Of a stretch of DNA of 64,000 nucleotides, positions 9,312 to 18,713 are shown one piece after another. The notes beneath the pieces were generated by a model, which worked only from the letters and a program-made list of their open reading frames with translations, did not search any database and was not told the DNA's origin. The stretch comes from JAPPKS01 sp963667895 (GTDB lineage: Bacteria > Poribacteria > WGA-4E > PCPOR2b). Location: the NCBI GenBank assembly GCA_965223985.1, contig OZ245030.1, forward strand, positions 3,348,001-3,412,000, in the 5' to 3' direction. Each line of letters opens with the position of its first letter. Within the stretch, counting starts at the first letter, position 1. Both the position numbers and the translations under genes were made by a program.

Positions 9312-9930
9312 AATGTTGCTTCAGGACTCAACAAAAACAGCGGTCTCGCCGTTCGCGGCGATGAGCCGAGAGACGAAGGATTTCATTTTATCGGCGGTTC
9401 CGGTAAACACCCGGCGGGCGTTGTTCGGCGCCGCGGTCACGTTTCAGGTTTAACTCGTCAAACGGTTGCGAAGGTTTGCGACGCAATCGAGGCGGAAGGG
9501 ACTATGCGCGGGCTTAGAGATTCGGCTTTGATTCAGCTCATGAGCGATTGCCTGCTGCGAGTCTCTGAGGCTGTTGCGGTAAACGTCTCGGATCCCAATG
9601 AGAAAACGCTGTTTATTGTGACAAGCAAAAGCGATCAAGAGGGTTAGGGTGTCCAGTTGTACGTCACGAGGGGCACACGCATGGCTGTAGAGCGGTATCG
9701 TGGCGCGGCGAGCATCACCGCGGACGGCGCGCTGTTCCGGAGGATGCGCAAGAGAGACAAGGGTACCGAGGAACGGCTCACAACGGTAAGCGCCCGTCGT
9801 ATCATCAAGGCGCGGTCGGAAAAAGTGGGGTTCAACCGGGTAAGCGGTCATTCGATGCGGCTCGGCTCGGCGGTCTCGCTTGGGGAAGTCGGCGCGTCGG
9901 CTCGGTTTTTTTTACAGCTAATATCGGGCT
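9304..9930 (+). pseudogene. Decayed tyrosine recombinase (copy A)
   Basis: Starts with MNEMLLQDS and the block SPFAAMSRETKDFILSAVP-NTRRA, which matches the core-binding (SAM-like) domain of phage-type integrases and the two other fragments in this window. After a stop at about 9450 another frame encodes TVAKVCDAIEAEGTMRGLRDSALIQLMSDCLLRVSEAVAV (catalytic arginine I region). A further stop follows at about 9644, and then the GHSMRLGSAVSL box (H-x-x-R). The middle of the protein is deleted and there are several frame breaks, so it is inactive. It is coupled by an 8-base overlap to the repeat-protein remnant. Confidence 0.75.
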
Positions 9931-10406
9931 TTCCCCATGAGTTGTGTCTTGCGCCTCCAGCAGAGCTTGGTTTTGCGCCTTCAGTTCAGCGCCTTCAGCC
10001 AGCAAGCGCTCAATTCCAGCGCGTTATTGCCGGAAATGGACTTCGGCATCGACCAATCGCGCCGCAATCTGGACGGGGTCGGTCGGTATTGTTCCAGCGG
10101 CTTCGGCGATTTTCTGCTTGATTGAACTCGTGGGCAGGAACTTCGCCCGAGTGGATCTGCCGGTAATTGTTTGTCCGGTGCGCGAGGAGGGTGGAATCTC
10201 CTTGCCTTTCGATGTTTTGTTAGGTTCGGCGTGCTAAATCTGGTAGGTTCTCCCGGTGCGGTTATGCGCAGTACAGAAACCTCGAAGTAGTCGTCGGTTT
10301 CGGCGAGAACTTCGACGGCATCCACCACGTCGCCAACTGCGAATCGCGCTTTTTTATGGACTGGACTGTAAAAACTGTAAATTTTCACCCCAATTTTTTC
10401 CTTCAC
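9910..10406 (-). pseudogene. Unrecognised minus-strand fragment, frameshifted
   Basis: On the minus strand, an open stretch from 10406 reads MKEKIGVKIYSF...VGDVVDAVEVLAETDDYFEVSVLRI. It then appears to continue in another frame (about 10220) with SSIKQKIAEAAGTIPTDPVQIAARLVDAEVHF, a stop near 10030, and a glutamine/alanine-rich helical tail. The piecewise protein-like quality in successive frames suggests a decayed gene. I do not recognise the family. It lies between the recombinase remnant and an intact oxidoreductase gene. Confidence 0.35.
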
Positions 10407-10490
10407 ACCATGGAGTAGTCAACTAAGGTGTACCATTTCCTTCGCCAATGCCTATGAACCCCATACTAAATTTTTGAAGGTCCCGAAAAT

Positions 10491-11654
10491 CTACAGTCGG
10501 AAGCGCTCTGGGCGGTATGGATCGAGCATTTCAACACGTGTGCCGTCAACAATTTCCAACGTCGCTAGCTCGCTCACAAGGGGGGCTAATGTAACGCCGC
10601 TGTGCATAACAGCGATATACAGATTTGGCACTGCATCCGCAAATCCAAGGGCTGGCAAACCGTCAATTGGCATAGGACGATGGCCCAAAGGTACCGGAAT
10701 CGCCCGGGCACCGGCGAGTGCTGGCAAGTAACTTGTTGCACGGCACAAAAGCGCATCCGCGTGCTCTTGGGAGTCGTCCCGGTGCAAACTCTCTTGCGAC
10801 CCTTCGCCGATTATGACCTTTCCATCTGCGGATTGTCGCAAATGAATCTCCGTTTGGTCTCCACCAGCAGGCGGAGTGTGAATCACGGAAACACTATGCA
10901 GCAATGGTGGGCGCAAATCTGTGTGAATCACCACGCCGGGACTATCTTCCCGAGGAACGTGCACACCAGCCATAGCGGCGAGTTCTGTGGTGGCGATGCC
11001 GCTGGCTGCCACCACAAAATCACAGAGAATCTCCCCGTTTGGTGTGTAAACCGCCTCCACACATTGAGCCGTGCTCCCTTTTTTGCCTAGGCGTAACCCG
11101 GTGACTGGGGTCTGGGTATGCAATATAGTACCCCGCTCACATGCACGTTGCAAACAAGCGTCGATAACTTTGACTGGTTCCACATGTCCGTCAATCTCCG
11201 AGAAAGAAGCGGCAGTCAAGGGACCCGGAGTGATTCCCGGTTCAAGTTGACGCAATTCATCGACCGAAATAAGTCGGCAAGGATAGCCTCGGGTTTGTAA
11301 CTGCTTGACGCGCTGGCGCAGCACCCTAGCGCCTTCCTCAGTGTTTTCCCAACGCAACATTCCGCCCCAGTGCAGTCCAACATCCATGCGCAGATTGTCA
11401 GCAAATCGATGCCAGATGTCCATTGACAAGCGATTGAAATGATGATAGGACATGGGTTCCTTCCGGAAAGCGTTCAGCCAGGCAAAGGAGTGGCAAGATG
11501 CTCCTGAACCCGGCTGATCGCACTCAAGGATTGTCACGGAGATTTGCTTGCGATTCGAAAGGTGGTACGCAATTGACGCACCAATAATCCCCGCACCGAC
11601 CACTACGACCTTCAACCTGTGGGTATGAGAATGATGTTGTTTGATTACGGTCAT
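10491..11654 (-). CDS. FAD-dependent oxidoreductase (DAO / D-amino-acid dehydrogenase-like)
   Basis: A 387-residue flavoprotein. The N-terminal Rossmann motif VVVVGAGIIGASIAYHLS binds FAD, and SGASCHSFAWLNAF follows as in the DAO superfamily (sarcosine/glycine oxidase, DadA). The C-terminal block PLGHRPMPIDGLPALGFAD...YIAVMHSGVTLAP is the second FAD-contact region. The start has GGGAGA about 8 bases upstream. It is a single-gene unit facing away from the following genes. The substrate, likely an amino acid or N-methyl amine, cannot be told from the sequence. Confidence 0.85.
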   Translation of the reverse strand: MTVIKQHHSHTHRLKVVVVGAGIIGASIAYHLSNRKQISVTILECDQPGSGASCHSFAWLNAFRKEPMSYHHFNRLSMDIWHRFADNLRMDVGLHWGGMLRWENTEEGARVLRQRVKQLQTRGYPCRLISVDELRQLEPGITPGPLTAASFSEIDGHVEPVKVIDACLQRACERGTILHTQTPVTGLRLGKKGSTAQCVEAVYTPNGEILCDFVVAASGIATTELAAMAGVHVPREDSPGVVIHTDLRPPLLHSVSVIHTPPAGGDQTEIHLRQSADGKVIIGEGSQESLHRDDSQEHADALLCRATSYLPALAGARAIPVPLGHRPMPIDGLPALGFADAVPNLYIAVMHSGVTLAPLVSELATLEIVDGTRVEMLDPYRPERFRL

Positions 11655-12060
11655 TATGTTCTCTCCCGATCCAGATGATTTTGGGAAGAATCGTTCCTGT
11701 CAACGAAAATGGCACAAGAAGATTTTGTTTCTTTCGTCAATGTGAAATCGACGGTTAGATGAGTAGGCGAAAGACGTATGCTCCGCAGAAATGGGTTGTA
11801 TGCGAATCTGAGAAAAGCATAACCGCCCCAAAATCTGATGTCAAGTTTTTTGGACTGTCTTCTGCATGTTACTCTTGACTTCACGGCATGTACCAGATAA
11901 ACTATCGTGGAAGTAAAGGCATACAGAATGTTTGAAAGACGATACTTTCGTATCATTGAGGTGAGCGTATCGCCTTCACGCTCAGTTAAAGTATCAACGG
12001 TGCGTTTGTAAGGGTTCAGTCAAGCGAACTCCCATATTATGGGATAGACCAAATTTAGAG
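11655..12060. other. Divergent intergenic region, no gene seen
   Basis: About 400 bases between two divergently transcribed genes; it must hold promoters for both directions. No conserved RNA, repeat or coding frame is convincing. Confidence 0.4.
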
Positions 12061-14601
12061 ATGACTAAAGTTCTCGAAATTCTGCGTGAAGCCGTTGAAA
12101 CAATTCTTCGATGCGATCTCACAAACACTATCGACATCCCTGAAAAGGCAGAAGCCGAAAATCTGATTGAGAAATTTCTCGACGCTGTTGCTGAACGCGC
12201 GAACCAAAACGAGCTCGCGGGTTGGATTGATCCGCAATGGGTGATTCTAGCCGCGGGAGTGGGTACGCGTATTGATCCCTTGAGTAATCTGAACAAGAAC
12301 ATTGATGTGTGGTTTGGTGAACAGAATACCCTGCAACTGTCCCGAAGTTGCCTACCGGGCAGTCGTCCACATATCCTCGTCATCAGTGCCCAAATGGCGT
12401 CGCGAGTGATAACGACAGATATCCCCACCGATGGAGTCATCCCAGTTTCCGCACTCGATCAGGAAGCAGTTCAACGGCTGTTTGGACCAAATGCCATCCT
12501 GTGCATCCAACCTGAGCAGCCCTATGGAACAGGAGCAGCCTTGCGTGCTGCACTATCTGCCATTTCCGATTCCGATGCTGAATTTATAGGTGTTGGGTTT
12601 GGCGATGAGCCCTTCTTGAATCGTGCTGTGTATATCAAAACACTGATTTCGCACGTTATCGTCGGAGCAGATGTCACCCTTTGTGGGAAAATTCCAGAGA
12701 CAGTAATCGACAAGGGTGGATTGTTCTTCGATAGCGACGGGAAGTTTATGGGAACAAAAGAGTGGTACGACATGACCGATGCTGAACGGAGTGAGATGTG
12801 GCGTCGTCTCGAATGTGGGGAGGCTTATACGAATACCGGCATCACCCTTATCCGACGCAATGCCGCGATTGCTCGGATGGATAGTTTGCAGCCGCACGGA
12901 AGCAGATCTGAACTTCATCATGTGGATCTGATTCGCCACTGCTACGACGATGGATTGAAAACAAACGCCTATATCTATGGGGAAGAAATTATTTCTGGAG
13001 TGAACCGCTGGTCAAACGTTCTCGTCGGTGAAACAAGCCTTTTTGAAAAGTCGCGGCGTTGTCTCGCCCAAAAAGGCGTACGTGTCGATCCGAATGCACA
13101 AATCATCATGGCTAGCGAACAAGTCGAGATTGGGCACGGTTGTTATCTGTTGGGGCGCGTGCATCTAGGTGAAGGAGTGCGGATTGGAAATTACAGTCGG
13201 CTTGAAAATGTCGTGTTGCAGGGCAATTCTACGGTTGGCGATCTTGTAGGCTTGAAAAACGTGGAGGCAACGCACGCAACATTTGAATCAAACTCACTTT
13301 CGACGGAAGTTGCAGCGCCAATTACCGGGTTAGCAATCCGAAGCCAGATTGAAAACAGCCATTTCAATCGGGTGAAGGTGGGTCATTCGGTAAATCTGAA
13401 GTCCGTGCACGCGAAAGCAACGGTTATTCCAGCGGGAATTTCAGTGAGCGATGTTCATTTGGGTGTTCCCAGCGATCCAGGGCTGGGGTTGCCAATATTC
13501 GAGCCGGTTGAAAAGAAAATCGGCTCTTCCCTTGAGAAGAAGCGGTTAACCGCCATTGCTCAACTCGCTTTGCCGGACTACAAGCCGGGCGTCTACACTT
13601 TTGGCGAAAAGCGGGGGACGCCGGATTGGGATAACCTCCGTGAACATGTCCGATCGCATTCGGAGCGTGAACTGATTCAGCGAGGGACCCGCAACCCCGC
13701 ACTACGTCAAATCGCAATCCAAGCTGTCGATGATTTGTTGGAAATGCAGAAAACCGACGCCACGCATGTAATTGACGATTTGACTCCCGAACAACTTTGG
13801 GGATGTATTTTCGAGATTGCTGCAATCTGCACGGGAAACCCCGACCCCTATCGCAGAGATAAACGCAGAGCTAGAAACACCGCGGTAACCCTCATCAATG
13901 AATTCTCGGAATGTGATTGGCTGGAACGACTGAAGCTCATAACAGCAGCCAACATCATTGATTACAGCAGTGCTAGGGTTGTCGCGAGGATTCAAGAATA
14001 TCCAGATTACTTCTCCCTTACCTTGCGTAAGGCGGTTAATATGCCATTTGCAATCGACTGTTTTGAAAAGTTCGAATCAATAGTAATCACAAGCGGGCCG
14101 AAACGACTAATCTGGCTCATCGACAACGATGGTGAGGCGGTCTTCGATCTATGGGTTATCCAGATGCTCGCCGAATGCGGACATCAGATTACGGTTGTTG
14201 GCAAAGGGTGCCCGGCAAGCGGCGATGCAACGCTTGAAGACCTGCGAGAAATCGTTGCACATTCATGTTTCCAGGAACTTCAAGAGCAGATTCAATTCGG
14301 AGATGTGTCTTTAATATCCTCTGGATCAAAGACGATTGGAACGAATCTCTATCAGGCAACAGGGGAGTTTGCAAATGCCTTGCTCGATGCAGATGTTGTC
14401 ATCTCAAAAGGACAAGGGAATTTCTATACCACACAAGGGTTAAAGCGAGATGCCTTTCACCTGATGGTGTCCAAAGGAGTGACTGCTGAACGTTCGACAG
14501 GAGTTGTTGTCAATCGAGATGAAGTTGTTGACGGGCTAATTTTGGCGTATGTGCCGGGCGGAACGCGATTGGCTGGAACGCTGAAGCAATTTTGTATGTA
14601 G
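12061..14601 (+). CDS. Fusion: GlmU-like nucleotidyltransferase, left-handed beta-helix and DUF89 phosphatase
   Basis: An 846-residue three-part protein. Residues about 58-340 look like a sugar-phosphate nucleotidyltransferase (WVILAAGVGTRIDPLS, then QPEQPYGTGAALRAAL and GFGDEPFLN). Residues about 345-475 are a hexapeptide-like left-handed beta-helix (VEIGHGCYLLGRVHLGEGV). Residues about 520-846 match DUF89/ARMT1-like metal-dependent phosphatases: GNPDPYRRDKRRARN near 591, IDNDGEAVFD near 687, then ISSGSKTIGTNLYQ and ADVVISKGQGNF. DUF89 proteins are house-cleaning sugar-phosphate phosphatases. Joining one to a pyrophosphorylase suggests control of a sugar-1-phosphate pool or removal of side products; that role is inference. 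The start lacks a strong ribosome site. Confidence 0.8.
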   Translation: MTKVLEILREAVETILRCDLTNTIDIPEKAEAENLIEKFLDAVAERANQNELAGWIDPQWVILAAGVGTRIDPLSNLNKNIDVWFGEQNTLQLSRSCLPGSRPHILVISAQMASRVITTDIPTDGVIPVSALDQEAVQRLFGPNAILCIQPEQPYGTGAALRAALSAISDSDAEFIGVGFGDEPFLNRAVYIKTLISHVIVGADVTLCGKIPETVIDKGGLFFDSDGKFMGTKEWYDMTDAERSEMWRRLECGEAYTNTGITLIRRNAAIARMDSLQPHGSRSELHHVDLIRHCYDDGLKTNAYIYGEEIISGVNRWSNVLVGETSLFEKSRRCLAQKGVRVDPNAQIIMASEQVEIGHGCYLLGRVHLGEGVRIGNYSRLENVVLQGNSTVGDLVGLKNVEATHATFESNSLSTEVAAPITGLAIRSQIENSHFNRVKVGHSVNLKSVHAKATVIPAGISVSDVHLGVPSDPGLGLPIFEPVEKKIGSSLEKKRLTAIAQLALPDYKPGVYTFGEKRGTPDWDNLREHVRSHSERELIQRGTRNPALRQIAIQAVDDLLEMQKTDATHVIDDLTPEQLWGCIFEIAAICTGNPDPYRRDKRRARNTAVTLINEFSECDWLERLKLITAANIIDYSSARVVARIQEYPDYFSLTLRKAVNMPFAIDCFEKFESIVITSGPKRLIWLIDNDGEAVFDLWVIQMLAECGHQITVVGKGCPASGDATLEDLREIVAHSCFQELQEQIQFGDVSLISSGSKTIGTNLYQATGEFANALLDADVVISKGQGNFYTTQGLKRDAFHLMVSKGVTAERSTGVVVNRDEVVDGLILAYVPGGTRLAGTLKQFCM

Positions 14602-14699
14602 TCTACATGTTTGACAATTGGAAATTGGCGGACTAATTCGGAACGAACTGAGCGGGTTCTACCGATGCCGGTCGGGGAAACTTGGAAAGGGGAAATTTA

Positions 14700-16490
14700 G
14701 TGACAAATAATGAAAAACTAATCAATTGGGTGAATGAAACAGCGGAGCTGTGTCAACCAGATGATGTCCGCTGGTGTGATGGCTCACAAGCAGAAAACGA
14801 CGCTTTGTGCGACGTGCTGGTTCAAGCGGGTACTTTTATCCGATTAAATCAGGAAAAGCGTCCCGGCTGCTTTTTAGCCCAGTCTGATCCCGGCGATGTC
14901 GCTCGCGTGGAGGATCGAACTTTCATCTGCTCCAAGAACAAAGATGATGTGGGCCCAACCAACAATTGGCGCGATGTTGACGAGATGAAAACGATGCTGA
15001 AGGGATTTTTTGATGGCAGCATGAAGGGACGCACCATGTACATCGTTCCATACAGCATGGGACCTCTGGGTTCGACGTTCTCGCGTATCGGGGTTCAGAT
15101 TACCGATTCTCCATATGTTGTAGTCAACATGCGTATCATGACTCGAATCGGAAATGCCGCGCTGGAGGCTTTGGGCGAAGATGGCGACTTCGTTCCGTGT
15201 CTTCATTCGGTCGGTGCACCGCTTGAGAAGGGACAAAAGGATGTGGCTTGGCCATGCGATTCGGAGAACAAATATATTGTACATTTCCCTGAAGAGCCGT
15301 CTATCTGGTCTTATGGCAGCGGCTACGGTGGAAACGCCTTGTTGGGTAAAAAGTGTTTTGCGTTACGAATTGCCTCGTTCATGGCGCGTCAACAAGGCTG
15401 GCTGGCTGAACATATGCTCATCCTAGGAATCACCTCACCCGAAGGAAAAAAGATTTATGTCGCTGCTGCCTTCCCGAGCGCTTGTGGCAAAACAAACCTA
15501 GCAATGATGACGCCGACTATCCCAGGCTGGAAAGTTGAAACAGTTGGCGATGACATCGCATGGATGAAGTTCGGTGAAGATGGTCGGCTTTATGCAATTA
15601 ATCCGGAGGCGGGAATTTTTGGAGTGGCGCCCGGTACCTCGATGGAATCAAATCCTAACGCAATGTTTACACTGGAGTCGAATTCAATCTTCACCAATGT
15701 TGCCTTGACACCGGATGGCGATGTGTGGTGGGAAGAAATGACTGAGCAACCTCCTGATAAACTTACCAGTTGGCTCGGGGAAGCGTGGACTCCGACGAGT
15801 CAAAAGACGGCAGCCCACCCAAATGCTCGCTACACTGCGCCGGCGGCGCAATGTCCAACTATCGATCCAGATTGTGAAAACCCACGGGGAGTACCTATTT
15901 CAGCTATCCTCTTCGGCGGTCGGCGCGCCGCTGTTGTACCGCTCGTTCATGAAGCGTTTAATTGGCAGCACGGTACATTTATTGGATCAATCGCATCTTC
16001 TGAGAAAACGGCTGCTGCTGCTGGAAAAGTGGGTGAATTGAGAAGAGATCCGATGGCGATGCTGCCCTTCTGTGGCTACAATATGGGGGATTACTTTGAG
16101 CATTGGCTTACAATTGTCAGTCAGACACAACCAGCCAAGTTACCGCGTATCTTCTACGTTAATTGGTTCAGAAAATCTGCTGACGGTTCATGGCTCTGGC
16201 CCGGCTATGGCGAAAATAGCCGTGTAATCAAGTGGATCTTTGAACGTGTTTCTGGCAAAGGAAAAGCGGTGGAAACCCCGATAGGCTACCTGCCAACCCC
16301 TGATGCAATTGATATCAGTGGATCGGGTATCTCAGCGGAAAATATGGAAATCCTCTTAAATGTTGATGTCCAAGAGTGGCTTCAGGAAGTCGAAAGCATT
16401 AGGGAACATTATCGCCGCTTCGGAGACCGACTCCCTGAAGCACTAAAGCATGAATTAGAATCGCTAGAAGAGCGCCTGCGGAATGGATAG
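14700..16490 (+). CDS. pckG: Phosphoenolpyruvate carboxykinase (GTP)
   Basis: PEPCK interconverts oxaloacetate plus GTP with phosphoenolpyruvate, CO2 and GDP, the first step of gluconeogenesis. The P-loop with reactive cysteine FPSACGKTNLAMM, the metal site VGDDIAWMKFG, the RYTAPAAQCPTIDP block and FGGRR are all present. The length of about 597 residues is normal for the GTP-dependent class. GTG at 14700 is preferred because AGGGG lies 7 bases upstream; a TTG at 14682 in frame would bury that site. It is about 100 bases downstream of the DUF89 fusion gene, with no overlap. Confidence 0.95.
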   Translation: MTNNEKLINWVNETAELCQPDDVRWCDGSQAENDALCDVLVQAGTFIRLNQEKRPGCFLAQSDPGDVARVEDRTFICSKNKDDVGPTNNWRDVDEMKTMLKGFFDGSMKGRTMYIVPYSMGPLGSTFSRIGVQITDSPYVVVNMRIMTRIGNAALEALGEDGDFVPCLHSVGAPLEKGQKDVAWPCDSENKYIVHFPEEPSIWSYGSGYGGNALLGKKCFALRIASFMARQQGWLAEHMLILGITSPEGKKIYVAAAFPSACGKTNLAMMTPTIPGWKVETVGDDIAWMKFGEDGRLYAINPEAGIFGVAPGTSMESNPNAMFTLESNSIFTNVALTPDGDVWWEEMTEQPPDKLTSWLGEAWTPTSQKTAAHPNARYTAPAAQCPTIDPDCENPRGVPISAILFGGRRAAVVPLVHEAFNWQHGTFIGSIASSEKTAAAAGKVGELRRDPMAMLPFCGYNMGDYFEHWLTIVSQTQPAKLPRIFYVNWFRKSADGSWLWPGYGENSRVIKWIFERVSGKGKAVETPIGYLPTPDAIDISGSGISAENMEILLNVDVQEWLQEVESIREHYRRFGDRLPEALKHELESLEERLRNG

Positions 16491-16576
16491 GATAAGTAGA
16501 TTAAGGATGCTCGGAACCTATTGAGGCACAAGCTCTCACAAATGATATTTTACATTTCGCAAGAAAGGATTTTACA

Positions 16577-17290
16577 ATGGAAATTCCAAGCCGCTTTGCT
16601 GTCGTCACAGGTGGAACTGGTGGACTAGGAGTAGCTGTAACAGAAGCCTTGCTTAAGACAAGCTGTAAGGTAGCCATCCCTGTCACTTCCGACCGCCACA
16701 TCGAACCTTTTGAACAACAGATTGGCAGTCTCAAGTCACAGGTGACGACCATCGCTGCAGACCTAACGGTTGAAGCTGACGTACAAAATTTCTTCCGAAC
16801 TGTATTGGACGAGTTTGGGCACGTTGACATTTTAGCGAATATCGCTGGCGGTTTTTTTGGCGGGGTACCGGTTGCGGAGACAGACGTGGCGAAATGGGAG
16901 TTCATGATGGATTTGAACCTCAAAGCCACTTTTTTGTGTTGCAAAGCGGTTCTTCCGCAGATGATTGAACGTCGATATGGTAAGATTGTGAACGTCTCCG
17001 CGCGTGCCGGTTTGAGCGGAATCGCTGGTCTAGGCGCCTATTGCGCATCCAAAAGCGGACTTCGTGTACTCACAGAGTCAATCGCAGAAGAGGTAAAAGA
17101 TTCGGGCATCAATGTCAACTCAATCCTACCGAGTATCATTGATACGCCTGCGAATCGAAAGGCAATGCCGGACGAAGACCACTCTCGCTGGGTATCACCG
17201 AGTGACATCGCCAAAGTTGTCTTGTTCCTCACCTCGGAAGATTCCGCTATCATCAACGGTGCGGCGATTCCCGTCTATGGACGGGCATAA
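16577..17290 (+). CDS. Short-chain dehydrogenase/reductase
   Basis: A 237-residue classical SDR. The NAD(P)-binding motif is TGGTGGLGVAV, the NIAGG motif follows, and the catalytic Ser-Tyr-Lys set is seen in VNVSARAG...YCASKSG. The tail FLTSEDSAIINGAAIPVYG is typical of the family. The start has AAAGGA at a 7-base spacing. The substrate is not predictable. It lies 86 bases after the PEPCK gene and may share its transcript. Confidence 0.9.
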   Translation: MEIPSRFAVVTGGTGGLGVAVTEALLKTSCKVAIPVTSDRHIEPFEQQIGSLKSQVTTIAADLTVEADVQNFFRTVLDEFGHVDILANIAGGFFGGVPVAETDVAKWEFMMDLNLKATFLCCKAVLPQMIERRYGKIVNVSARAGLSGIAGLGAYCASKSGLRVLTESIAEEVKDSGINVNSILPSIIDTPANRKAMPDEDHSRWVSPSDIAKVVLFLTSEDSAIINGAAIPVYGRA

Positions 17291-17375
17291 AGCACTGGGC
17301 ACACGAATCCTTCAGTTTGGGAAGAAGCCGTGAATCGAAACAAACGCTGCATTTGTTGAGCAACTAGAAGGTAGA

Positions 17376-18116
17376 ATGTCAGGGAACACAGAGCGAATCA
17401 TTGAACAGATTGACTATCCCCTGGTAGAGGTACCCGAAGGCCCATTCCTCATGGGGACAATCCCCACAGGACTCAGGAAAACTGACCACGAAGAACCGCA
17501 GCGTGAAGTGGTGCTCGACGCATTCTTTATTGGAAAATACCTTGTTACTAACGCGCAATTCTCTCAATTCGTCGAAGCGACGGGGCATTCGCACCCTCAG
17601 TTTCACGCCGATTCACGCTTCAACGCGCCCGATTATCCCGTCGTTGGGGTGACGTGGTATGATACGCAAGCATTTTTGGCATGGCTCGAGGAACTCGCGG
17701 GGGAATCCTATCGCCTGCCAACCGAAGCAGAATGGGAAAAAGCTGCGAGAGGCACAGATGGGCGGAAATATCCCTGGGGTGACGAGTGGGAGTCTTCCAA
17801 AGCAAACACCTCGGAAAGCCGTTTCAAGCGGCTCACACCTGTTGGCAGCTATCTAGAAGGCGTTAGCGTCTATGGCTGCTACGATGTGGCGGGGAATGCC
17901 TACGAGTGGTGCAGTGATTGGTTTCACGCGGAAACCTACAAACATGCACCCGCGACGAATCCTCAGGGACCTATGCATGGAAGACGCAAGGTTATTCGGG
18001 GTGGTTCGTGGATCGCACGAGGTGAATTCGCAGCGCGATGCGCCAACCGCGCCGCCTATGAACCCATACAAGCCGTGCACAATGTTGGTTTCCGAATTGT
18101 GAAGCCTGCGACTTGA
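17376..18116 (+). CDS. FGE/SUMF1-fold (formylglycine-generating enzyme family) protein
   Basis: A 246-residue protein with the whole family framework: VPEGPFLMGTIP, PQREVVLDAFFIGKYLVTNAQF, VVGVTWYDTQAFLAW, YRLPTEAEWEKAARG, YDVAGNAYEWCSDW and VIRGGSW...NVGFRIVKP. The C-terminal RCANR box has a single cysteine rather than the two-cysteine active site of true formylglycine-generating enzymes. A different role, such as binding or an iron-dependent reaction, is as likely. No signal peptide is seen, so it is probably cytoplasmic. Start with AGAAGG at 5 bases. Confidence 0.85.
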   Translation: MSGNTERIIEQIDYPLVEVPEGPFLMGTIPTGLRKTDHEEPQREVVLDAFFIGKYLVTNAQFSQFVEATGHSHPQFHADSRFNAPDYPVVGVTWYDTQAFLAWLEELAGESYRLPTEAEWEKAARGTDGRKYPWGDEWESSKANTSESRFKRLTPVGSYLEGVSVYGCYDVAGNAYEWCSDWFHAETYKHAPATNPQGPMHGRRKVIRGGSWIARGEFAARCANRAAYEPIQAVHNVGFRIVKPAT

Positions 18117-18188
18117 GCACACTACACAATTGAGACAAATTGTTCTGGGTTGGCTGAAACCTCACTTTCACGGAGATGAGGTATATTC

Positions 18189-18713
18189 ATGGCACAGGTT
18201 CTTTCCAATAAACGGCTAAATCGCCTAGCGAAGGCCACCAATGAACAGATTGAATACTGGAAAGAAGGTTCATCCCTTGAGAACGATTCTGGACGAACGA
18301 TACCGCAGTTGATAAGCAAAGCTGCTACCGATCGATGGCGTCTTGCTTATGAACACAGGTCAAACGGCAATAAGTTTCTAAAATCTAAACCTCCCATCTA
18401 CCGGAGTGCCATAAGTCGATACTATTACTCAATGTATCATGCAATACGAGCCTGCGTTTTTGTTTCTCATGGGGGCGACGATCATCAGGAACACAGTAAG
18501 CTACCGTCACATATACCGAATGACTTTCCTCCTAGAGCGACCTGGTCAAATATGTTAAAAGACGCCCGGGATCGTAGAAATCGCGCTGATTACGATCCAT
18601 ATCCAAAATCGAACACGGCGTGGAAGCCCGATGCTCTTAAGCTCAAAAAGAACGCAGACCTATTCCTGTCTACAACTCGTACTTACCTACAAGACAAGGG
18701 GGTCAGACTATGA
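18189..18713 (+). CDS. HEPN-domain protein, partner of the downstream ATPase
   Basis: A 174-residue protein, mostly helical. RSAISRYYYSMYHAIRACVF is the typical HEPN first long helix, and RDRRNRADYDPY (residues about 127-138) matches the second HEPN motif in its RxxRNxADY form, where tyrosine replaces the histidine of Rx4-6H. HEPN proteins are often ribonucleases or nucleic-acid-binding partners in toxin-antitoxin and defence systems. The stop codon overlaps the ATPase ATG by 4 bases (ATGA, 18710-18713), so the two are translationally coupled. The activity is inference; the non-histidine motif could mean a binding rather than cutting role. Confidence 0.7.
   Translation: MAQVLSNKRLNRLAKATNEQIEYWKEGSSLENDSGRTIPQLISKAATDRWRLAYEHRSNGNKFLKSKPPIYRSAISRYYYSMYHAIRACVFVSHGGDDHQEHSKLPSHIPNDFPPRATWSNMLKDARDRRNRADYDPYPKSNTAWKPDALKLKKNADLFLSTTRTYLQDKGVRL

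Noticed and set aside
17376..18116. True formylglycine-generating enzyme
   Set aside because: Only one cysteine is present in the C-terminal box and no sulfatase gene is nearby, so the specific activity was not assigned.
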